Below, in pieces: positions 55,590-64,000 of a stretch of 64,000 nt of DNA. Within the stretch, counting starts at the first letter, position 1. Every line of letters begins with the position of its first letter. The notes beneath the pieces were generated by a model, which saw only the letters and a list, made by a program, of their open reading frames with translations, did no database searches and was not told the origin of the DNA. This stretch comes from Aplectana chamaeleonis. Lineage: Eukaryota > Nematoda > Chromadorea > Rhabditida > Cosmocercidae. The stretch is taken from assembly GCA_029168955.1 (NCBI GenBank), contig JAPDOI010000063.1, forward strand, positions 186,001-250,000, in the 5' to 3' direction. The position numbers were made by a program, and so were the translations under genes.

Positions 55590-58040
55590 TGCAGGATTGG
55601 AAGTTTGAATCGGCAACTGGAACGAGAATGGACATCGTCATTCTGAGCCCATGTTTTCAACGCGTCTCCTTCATGGAAACCCGTTAGTCAAACAGAAGGA
55701 ACACGGAAACTGTACGTGGGAATCACGGCACAACTCGTGCTGAGATCAACCGCATACTGACTAACAGAAAATATCGCCTGTTTGACAGCTCCGTGGTGTC
55801 ATCCTTATGAGTGGCTCCGATCACCGTCTATTTCGTTCGAAAATCAACTTCAATCACATATTGGAGAAGGATTGCTATCACCGCGCAAGAGGACGGAAAC
55901 AGCTCGAGACGATTGACCGATTTTGAACGAAGGAGAACTCCGAGATGACTGCTGAATCAAGAATGACCTTGCCAAGAACTACGACCTGCTCATCGCAGGT
56001 CCTCAAGACTGTGCTGGAGAGCCCTCGCTCTTCCCGCTAACCAACTCCAACGTTGGCTCTAATGCTACTTACAATTGTATGCAAGAAAGAAGGCGTTTAA
56101 GGCCGGATCCGACTGCCACTCACCTCGAGCGGCTTGTAGCCAGCCGCAGACGATCGCTGCAGGAAGATCTTGAGCAGTACAGGCAACGAAGGCTGTTAGA
56201 GGCAGCACAGAAAAGGATTAGTTCAGAGAAATACCGCGGGGACCTTCATAATTTCAGTACTCTACAACAAGCATTTGTCAACAAAAATAGAATCACTTTC
56301 ATTTCCAGTCATGAGATCGACTCGATCACGGAGACGCTCTACGTCAACCTCTGCCGAACCACATCTCCCGTATTAGAGTCAGACATCTTTGCTGAAAAAG
56401 CACCACCGTTGTTAGGTATGAGCTGCAGTCAGAAGTATGGAGATTGACACAGCTGCAGAACCAGAGAGAATTTCTGCCATCTGCTCCGAGCTGGAGACTA
56501 CAACCAACACGCGCCTCTTGCGACACATGTGCCATCGTATCTACAGAAAAAAGGAATTCCAGACCAGTGTAGGAGTCTGCGCACAGTCATTTTTTCAAGA
56601 AGATTCTCGCTACTGTCTAACGATTTTCTTGCTGAGCGTGCTCTCAAGTTATGCACTCAGATCGTTATTGCAGACCTAGGATAAAGCAGAGCTATCAGAG
56701 AAGGCAAAACTTTGCCACGGTCGGGTATCGATTGCCTCAGTTCTAACTTTAATCGATTGCGAATAAGCCTTAGACACGGTCAAAACGAATGACGTCCTGT
56801 CAGCTCTAATCGACTAAAGAGGGGACCCATCCTATATTTCAACGCTAGGGCGGCTCTTATCGAAATGGTGCTACGATTTACCGACTTTTCCATCGCGCTC
56901 TCACCGTTTATATTGGAAATGGGTTCGACAGGGCGATACGACAAGTATCATCCAAGCAGTTCACCGTACAGTGATGCCGAAAGCGAAAAGGGCTTATAAG
57001 TGGTTGAAAAATTAATCACAAATCTTCATTTTGGCGACGACATCCACATCTTTTCAAATGGCATCAATAAGGAGGCGCTCTGAGTTCATTCGCAGCGCGA
57101 CTCGATGTTACAATCAGCCTAGGTATCGGTCAAGCGAAAGAGGTGCGATACATTACGGAGCAACACGCAACGGTCGCGTCGCCTTGCAATGCAACGCGAC
57201 GCGGAGGACGCCGCGTGAAGGCAAACTGCTTTTGTTCGTTGTTTTTTTTCATTAACCCAACCAAATCTAACAATGAGAAAAATAGAATAAGCATATATAA
57301 GATTTCATGTATCTAAAAAAAACACGAAAAAACTGCTGGTACAGCTAGAAAAAAAATTCGTAGCTTTAATACGAGAAATCGCGTACGTACGCTACTGAGT
57401 GTGGTCGCTCCGCGCTCGAGCAGCGTTCACACCTTGAAGCCTGGGTGACGCGATTCCAGCGTCGCGCTGACATGTGTCATCGCGTCGCCTCGCAGAAACT
57501 CTGAACGCCGACTAAAGTGGACGTAGTTGAACCAACGTAGTTGAACGAATCAGCGACAAGGATTGGACAGCAGATCAATCGGACGAAGACCCAGTTCATG
57601 AGGAGAGCCTGGTGCAAATCAGCGAAAATTGAGGATGATGGTCGACCGATCACGGAGTCTAACTGCGTAGTGGCCTGAGCGTTGGCTCCCGAAGTATAAC
57701 CGGCGCACCCAACATCAAGCCGGACTGCGCAGTTAAGATCTTCGAAGTATATTCGCCTCCGTGATCGCATAGAAAATCAAAGTTCAGTGGTCGCTCACGT
57801 TATGAGGAGAGCTAACGATAGATGGTCGAAAAAGACGGCCGAAAGTTCCCGTCCGGGCGCTTGCGCTGTAGAGGAAGGCCACTTTTAAGATCGGCAGATG
57901 TTGTTGTCAAGACTATTATTAAGGTGTCTCTGCAAGACCAATTCAATTCCAGGCTTAGTGAAGGTGATTGAATGGCGAGACAAACAGACCACCACCAGGA
58001 GCCAACGATTGCAGTAGAACCAGACAAAAGGAAGTTTTGC
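55590..58040 (+). mobile_element. RTE-type non-LTR retrotransposon, broken near-complete copy
   Basis: In order, across several frames: endonuclease end (CTWESRHNS, EINRILTNRKYRLFD, then SGSDHRLFRSKI); the connecting region (LQEDLEQYRQRRLLEAAQKR); the reverse transcriptase with LTLIDCE-ALDTVKTNDVLSAL, WVRQGDT and the catalytic box as FGDD near 57032-57043 (usual FADD); after an insertion of about 400 bp, NESATRIGQQINRTKTQFM; then the tail VMRRANDRWSKK and RGRPLLRSADVVVKT near 57865-57910. There are many stops and frameshifts. The endonuclease N-terminus is missing. Confidence 0.85.
57085..57505. mobile_element. Insertion inside the RTE copy
   Basis: The RTE homology stops after NGINKEAL and resumes at NESATRIG. 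Between them lies unrelated sequence with a GC-rich CAACGCGACGCGG centre. Its ends (GTTCATTCGCAGCGCGAC and CGCGTCGCCTCGCAGAAAC) look like decayed inverted repeats. Confidence 0.6.
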
Positions 58041-59169
58041 TGGAGTTATGAAGGGAGGAAGAGAGCGCGGAATCAGGTTGAACATGAGAGATCATCGATT
58101 TTTGTGTACAGGCGTGCGAAAAGAGGTCGCGCGCCGATCGTTGAGGTGTAAAGGGAAGATGCAAATGTATAAGATAGATATTCCTCGGACTGGTTGACTA
58201 CGTGCTCGACCCGCTGCTCTTGCCTCGTCACCTCCTTCCCCAAGCCGTTCCGATGCCTGGAGTTTATAAGGAGAAGCCCTGCCCATTCCATTCCTGTTTT
58301 TCCTAATTTTCTTGTTATGAATTACTGTTATTCTCTTGTGTACTACCGTCTAACCTCCTCGGAAATGGTCTTCTACAAAACTGATAAAAGATGCTTGGCA
58401 CTGCTATCAATCATTGTTGTTACTGAAATTCTAAAGAAATACTTCGATTCACAGCGTTCCTGATAGGCGTTTCATTTCATTTTTGGCTCGATTTCTGAGC
58501 GTCCCCACCCCGTCTGCGATAGCGCCAAGTCGCCGTTTGGCTACCTCTTTTCTCTTCGCACAGCTATAAAAATAGTTATTTTTAGAGATCTCCTGTGAAT
58601 CTCTGAGACGTTTAGGAAATTTTGAACACGGGTTTTCGGTGCACAGGACTGGCATTCAGATTGTGGTTTTCCAAATCATCGGCGTGTAAGTAAAATGACC
58701 CCTAGTAAGTGAAGATGTCCATCACAACGAGCCATGTGGAGATAACCATCACTCTGAACAAGGTGGCGATGCCTATCATAGTGATTAGGAATCCCTATCA
58801 TATTTTGACGAGTATGAACCATCTGGACCCCCAAAGCTGCCTGGCCATTATGTGGTAAACAACGCACCAAGAAAACCTGAAAAAAAAATCAAACGAAAAC
58901 GTAGAAAGAAGTAGGATTTCATTTCGCATTCAACCCTAAAAGCTACCAAATCATGACTAAGCACGTAGCACTAATGCAAAAACGGACGACTCCTGGATAG
59001 CACCGGCTCTGCACTCCGGGAGTAACCAGACTACCTTTTTTCTACATTCGCGAGCATTATAAATCGGCCCGGAATCGGATATGCTCTCCTACGGCGCCCG
59101 GAGATGTCGCTACCGAGGACGGAAGAACACCTGGACTGGGCGTCATCTGAAAATTCCAAATTCATAGTG
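58041..59169. other. Intergenic between two RTE fragments
   Basis: Open frames on both strands lack recognisable motifs. Part may be the untranslated end of the preceding RTE copy. Confidence 0.35.
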
Positions 59170-60240
59170 AACAATGCCTCTAGATCAGCTCTTACAACTG
59201 TTGAACGTCTGCATCCGACGCAGATATCGGATCTCTCCTCCATCAGTCCACAAAAGTGAAGTACGATGTCATTTGCTTGCAGGAATCGAAAGTGAAAGAA
59301 GCGTATACGAGAAAGACCAATCAAGGAGAATTACTGGTGATGGGACAGAAAGTGGCTGCGCCAAGAATATCGGAGGAGTTGGCTATCTTGTGCATTCTGC
59401 AGTTCGGCCGATTGTTCATTCACATGAAGCGCAGGAGTAGCTGTGCTGCGACTGAAGATCACCCAGAAGACCGTAATCTCGATCGTGAACTGCTATGCCC
59501 CTACAGATGTAGCCGAGGAAGAAGAAAGGGACGCTTTTTATACAGAGCTAGAAATGACTGTAAGGCAGAAGAAGAGCTACTACAAGTACATCTGTGGTGA
59601 CCTCAACGCGTTCGTGGGCAACTGAAGTGACGACAACTGGAGACTAGGCCAACATGGAGACGGAGTCATAATTAACAATCGTTCCCGTATGATGACCTGG
59701 GAAAGTCCCAATGGGCAAACTCATTCGTAGCTGGATCACGTTCTAACCAATCGCAGATGGAGTCTGATGGATACAGGAGTGGTGCCATCTTTCGACTGCG
59801 GATCCAACCACCGACTGCTTCGAGCCAAAATACATCTTAGTACCCGCATCTTCAAACAAGACAAACATCGACTTGCCCCGATTCGTTTCCCTCGCTACAA
59901 TGAGGCCCCATGGACGGTAGCCGAGAATCCTACTGCAGACTACGACGGACTGAAAAAGTGGTCTTCTCCACTCTGCGAAAATGGCAATTGGAGCAGCGAG
60001 AGCACGGAAAGGAAAGATTAAATTCTTGAGCGCAACAAATGTTGAAGCGTCGAGGGGAGGTCAGAAGAGACCACTTGGAGAAGCCGAGAATCAATAAGGC
60101 ATGTCGTGTAGCAGTCAGGGAATCCCTGAAGAAACACCGAAAGAATAAACTTTTGTCGACCGTCGCGCAAACACGTAGTCTGAAACGCTGCTGCAGGGAC
60201 ATGGCAGACCAGCGTACTATGACCAGTGGTGAGCACGTCG
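59170..60240 (+). mobile_element. RTE-type endonuclease fragment, second copy
   Basis: KYDVICLQESKVKEA (catalytic Glu in LQE) is followed by LRLKITQKTVISIVNCYAPT, ICGDLNAFVGN (GDLN motif), WESPNGQTHS, LDHVLTNRRWSLMDTGVVPS, GSNHRLLRAKI and the connecting region SLKKHRKNKLLSTVAQTRS to about 60240. Several frames, with stops at 59623 and elsewhere. The usual SDH reads SNH here. No reverse transcriptase follows, so it is truncated. Confidence 0.85.
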
Positions 60241-60648
60241 GTTAGGCACAAAAACCGCAGAAAAATCGAAAACCGTTTTGAAATATGGAATATAGAGAGC
60301 TCAGTTGGATACGAAAAATGCTCCTCATATGGGCGCCTATCACTCCAAATTTTTCTATGCACTAGTGTTGGTCACTTTGACCACTCCAACCAGCTCAATT
60401 GTCCATCATCCACGAGAATTGCGCAGAATAGAGTTTTCCCAATACTTTTCTCGATCGTGTTGAGGCTGTTGCCACCCAATTTTGAAAATCGCACTCAGTC
60501 CGAAATTCGAAACTGTCAATTAGGCATGTAGCGTGCGCTGCACATCATTTGAAACCCACGAACTATTTTGAGATTTTTTTTGAAGAATTAAAGCCTTTTT
60601 ATGGCATGTTGTGCGATCATAAATTATCAAAAGGTAGTCAAAACTGAG

Positions 60649-60718
60649 ATGTAAGGCAGGACTCAAGCCTGCATTGCACGCTTTCCGGGCGAGAGTGTTA
60701 CCATTACACCACCGACAC
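60649..60718 (-). tRNA. tRNA-like cloverleaf (probable pseudogene or SINE head), anticodon GGA by position
   Basis: On the minus strand a perfect D-arm (GTGT-AATGGTA-ACAC), a 4-of-5 anticodon stem around CCGGAAA, a perfect T-arm (GCAGG-CTTGAGT-CCTGC) and an acceptor stem with six of seven pairs (two wobble). C replaces U33, and no long variable arm is present although GGA would be Ser, so it is likely not a functional tRNA. Confidence 0.45.
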
Positions 60719-60849
60719 CCCGTTCTTCATCCATGAGCTATTCACACATGAACTGTGTGGGCACAACAGCAATCACCCGTTAACGGGTATGATCTGGTAA
60801 ACACAAATCGACGGCTACAAGTCCAGTTAAGTAAGCTGAGGCCTTTAAG

Positions 60850-60919
60850 AAGACAGAATTTTGATGTTTTTCGAATATTTAGTGCCTTTTTATTCAAAAA
60901 ACATCAAAATTCTGTCTTC
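60850..60919. repeat. Perfect hairpin with 22-bp arms
   Basis: GAAGACAGAATTTTGATGTT and AACATCAAAATTCTGTCTTC form the arms with a 26-bp loop. The pairing decays outward through GAGGCCTTTAA and AAAAGGCTAC. Confidence 0.85.
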
Positions 60920-61917
60920 CAAAAGGCTACAGCTTAAATAGGTTCCGAATCCTGCCTAACCTCTGAATGTTGCGTTCAACTCAGCTACCTTGAGATATTT
61001 TGAGATGATCATTCGTTTCTCCTGCGATAATGAAATCGCACACTTTCACTATGGCTGTGAATACTGTGCGTAGAGTATATGTGTCATCTTGAGGTGATCC
61101 GAACCATGTTCAGACTCCATTTTGCAATGGAGAATTCAGGAATGAGGAAATGAAGAGATTTTATTATATTTTCTGCGCTTGTAACACTAATGACTGCAAC
61201 ACTTTCGATCGCTTTGAGGTATGTTAAAGACTCTTTCATATACTGAGTGGAGCCTTTGCAGAGCCTTTCGTTTACAGAGTGAAGTCTTTGCAGTGTTAAA
61301 TCACAACGAACAGGCAATGACAATGTTTACTCGGCCATGTATGTATGTAGTTAATACGTTCCAAGGTTGCATTCAAGAATGTTCCCACGATGCCGTGGGA
61401 GGGCAAAAGGCTGTTCCATGGACGAGCTCGCATCCCATGGACAAACTCGCTTCCCATGGCTACGGATTATAGTTGCAAGTTGCTTCCACACCATCTAGGG
61501 TTTCATGGAAGCCTTTTGCTATGATAATGTTCTTGAACCGCACCCCAGATTACCTGGAAGGCGATGTTCTTCATACTTCTACGCTACCGATACCATTTGG
61601 ATAACCTAGCTCATCTTCGGTCGTTCTAACTCTTGCCCCAGGGAACACCCATGAGGTCTTCTCAGCTTCTTGTCTACCTCCATCTCGTCCATTTTATGAA
61701 AAGGTATGTTTTGCTAGGAACTTCAGGGATCTAGCCTTTTTTTACATTCAAAGCTTTCCCATCCTCCCCCTCGGAATAGAATCTCGAATGCGCAATCTAG
61801 AAATCCGGATTAAAATGTCAGCCGATGCGCCGATCTTGCACCAGATACCAGTGCGTAATGCTTCAAAAACATTTTCAATGTTGCTGCATCACTGCTATGA
61901 CTCAATAGGTCACATTT
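60920..61917. other. Intergenic, no gene seen
   Basis: Short CCATGGG-containing words repeat near 61390-61460. No coding or element signature was found. Confidence 0.35.
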
Positions 61918-62407
61918 AAAGGCAGTGTTCACGATAAGAATCGTTTTTCTACTTTCTCGCCCATCTTGAAGGCGGTCTCATGCTGATTCCTATTATGTTT
62001 TTGAAATCGCACAAGACCTGATAGGAACGGAATTATGGTCCCTCAAAATTTGAGCTAGGAAATCATAGTGGACGAGTTGTCCAAGGCATGTAACTTCCGT
62101 CTTTTGCAGCCGATGTATGCGAGCTGACCTGAGTAAAGAGAGAAGTTGAGAATAAAGGGAAGAAAGAGGCTATTGATCGGAAACCATCGCTCATTTCACA
62201 ATCTCGAGCATTCATTTGTTCACGTCGGTGCGCGTGGAAAGTGCATCTGGGGTGTGACGAGCTGACGGGTGCCCAACTTTGGGGCCGTAGGGGACCGTTC
62301 CAAGCTCTTTTTTCTTAGTTTTTCCAACGTTAGGGTTGCGCTAGACCCCGCAGCTGCCGATCTCCACCAAAAAATCAGACATGGTTTTTATCGTGAACAC
62401 TGCCTTT
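61918..62407 (-). mobile_element. MITE family B copy 7
   Basis: AAAGGCAGTGTTCACGATAA to TTATCGTGAACACTGCCTTT, about 490 bp. Its interior is closest to the copies at 7514 and 38251 (shared CATCTGGGGTGTGACGAGCT). Confidence 0.87.
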
Positions 62408-62564
62408 AAACGGTATTGTGTACCCTGCCGGTGGGTAGCTAGATGCCCTAATCGAGCTCACTACACTGAGAAGAGCTCGAAAGCATCTAGTCTTATTTCG
62501 GGGTACACCAAATGAGTTAACCTTTAGCTTCAAATGTCGAGAATGCTGGGAAAAATTTGTAGCA

Positions 62565-63185
62565 TTAGCTTTTATCATTGATAGAATTTCTAGACCGAAA
62601 TGGGGAAATGGAAGACATTTTTCGCTTCGATTGATCTACCCCAGTTCTGGAAAGGCTATCCCAGCTGCCACCAGCCGCAGAGTCACTATCTTTCTCTTCA
62701 GTTCCCCCTATGCCCAAACTTGTTCTTCGGAAAACATTTATATACCGGCTCCGGCTTTGAAATATGATCAAATTTTCTTTTTCCTTTTTTCGGCGTCGGG
62801 GTATGTTAGAAATTGCTCCTGATGGGGTGTACTCACATTCGCTTGCTCGAACTATTTCCGACAACCGACGCCATATATTGAAGCTCATCAAAAACAGAAA
62901 GCATTTGTGACTGATATTTTGCCATGAATATAACAAAAATCTAACTTCGACAACTTCGTTGTCTAGGAAAATACACAAATCTACGCTCCCTCTCAAAACA
63001 CTTTCATATAAAGCACAGTCACTTGTTCTGAAATATTCTTCAAAAATCCAATAGAATAGTCGATTTTCACATTCGAAAAATCTAGAAATCCGCGGATTAT
63101 AACCAAAACGTCGTGCATTATAAAAAGTTCGCAATCTGATTTCATTCAAAGCGTCAAATATTAAGAATACTATTATTTGGGACAA
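62565..63185 (-). CDS. Unrecognised 206-codon open frame
   Basis: One of the longest open frames in the window and not inside a known repeat. The N-terminal part is aromatic-rich; the C-terminal part has a basic run (PRRRKKEKEN) and a Ser/Arg-rich tail. A donor-like GAATGTGAGT lies within it near 62837, so only part might be an exon. I recognise no domain. It may be chance in AT-rich DNA. Confidence 0.22.
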   Translation of the reverse strand: MSQIIVFLIFDALNEIRLRTFYNARRFGYNPRISRFFECENRLFYWIFEEYFRTSDCALYESVLRGSVDLCIFLDNEVVEVRFLLYSWQNISHKCFLFLMSFNIWRRLSEIVRASECEYTPSGAISNIPRRRKKEKENLIIFQSRSRYINVFRRTSLGIGGTEEKDSDSAAGGSWDSLSRTGVDQSKRKMSSISPFRSRNSINDKS

Positions 63186-63331
63186 GTATATGCGTACATC
63201 CTCGCCCGCAGCTGAAGATCTACCATTTGTCCAAACATTGCTAGAATGAGAAACTTTTAACCTTGCAGGAATTGAGGGTGTAACAGGACTTTAGAAGCAT
63301 TCATCCACCAATCGGCAGAGGCATGGATCCT

Positions 63332-63635
63332 AAAGGCAGTGGTCGAAATGGAAAAAAGTTGTGGAAAAAATCCATAAAATTCAGCTCGGCCCGCAAACGG
63401 TTAAAAGACTACGACGGTTACGCGGTAAGAAACGACATAAAAATAGAGTTATTAGGATCATGTGTTGTCAATTCGTGTACACGTGCACAGCTCCTCCCAA
63501 AACGATTGCAGTCTCATGTGTGTAATGTCAAAATTGATCGACATTCACTTGCAGAAATAACCGCAAATTTAGCTATCAAAAACGGTTGAACCACATAACC
63601 AAGCTCTCGATTTAATGTTTTGACAAGACGAGGAT
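63332..63635 (+). mobile_element. MITE family E, 5' part only
   Basis: AAAGGCAGTGGTCGAAATGG, then GTACACGTGCACAGC and ATTGCAGTCTCATG follow the order of 54194-54500. The right end is not found. Confidence 0.65.
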
Positions 63636-63781
63636 ATACCGTATTTTCTCTTCTGGAAGTGCATGTACTTCTAATACTCAGACCCTATTTCATATGTACG
63701 TCTACCTGAGGTGTATTTCAAATAGAGGCTGTACTTCAAATTCTCAGCCCTTTCTTTCTGGTATACTTCTATTAGAGGTGT

Positions 63782-64000
63782 GACTTGACTTACTTGACTT
63801 AATCGGTTGGCTTTCGCCTGACGCGGTCATTCCGCATCTTCACCTAGATGTGCCGTCCTATTAGTCAGCCGTGTCCATTTTTCACGGTCTTCAGCCACAA
63901 TTTGAACACATTCCATCCAGCTCTCACTATTTCAATTCCTGCGAAATAAATTATGGCGACTGAACTGTCTTTCAATGCCGAGTGACTTCAAACCCTTCGT
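63782..64000 (-). mobile_element. LINE 3' end with short tandem tail (cut by window edge)
   Basis: On the minus strand, WMECVQIVAEDREKW, then TRLTNRTAHLGEDAE and a stop at 63838-63840. AEDREKW near the C-terminus is typical of nematode non-LTR elements. After the stop comes a TAAGTCAAG repeat (63782-63801), as expected for RTE-like tails. The upstream part is outside the window. Confidence 0.65.

Overview
The window looks like nuclear DNA of a parasitic nematode of the strongylid or hookworm type (Ancylostoma- or Necator-like; the exact species is inference). The only convincing host genes are two tandem, same-strand 7TM chemoreceptor genes of the nematode Srx class. Both are split by GT-AG introns, many of them only 50-90 bp. 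The second has a trans-splice-like acceptor just before its start. The rest is dense with degenerate retrotransposons and fold-back (MITE-like) elements of nematode type. I see no bacterial operons, CRISPR array or rRNA.

Layout. 1-3584: 5'-partial Srx-like receptor, seven exons, 310 residues. 3585-19960: intergenic, with a Penelope-like element remnant that includes its GIY-YIG endonuclease (about 5270-5760), several fold-back MITEs, a 1.1-kb fold-back element (9611-10696) and a 200-bp-arm palindrome (19253-19536). 19982-33090: complete second Srx-like receptor, eight exons, 329 aa. Its four long introns are filled with tail-to-tail LINE ends, a CR1-like reverse transcriptase fragment (minus strand), nested MITEs and a 478-bp direct duplication. 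33091-64000: no confident host gene. This part holds an inverted mariner transposase fragment (about 36010-36565), many fold-back elements, a three-level nest of transposons (46866-48061), a nearly complete but broken RTE-type retrotransposon (about 55590-58040, itself interrupted), a second RTE endonuclease fragment (about 59170-60240) and a LINE 3' end at the right edge.

The receptor exons are paired with exact length matches (161, 105, 289 or 119+170, 131 nt). This is strong internal evidence that both gene models are right, and it shows that one intron is present in one paralogue and absent in the other. The best new material is the set of non-autonomous elements whose target-site duplications can be read directly: a GGCC-ended family with 3-bp T-N-A duplications (Harbinger-like), a GGGACAGGGGC-ended family with 9-bp duplications (MULE-like) that has an empty-site paralogue in the same window, and a 906-bp element with an 8-bp duplication (hAT-like).

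Splice sites, termini and motifs were read by eye. Family names rest on recognised motifs, not on database searches.
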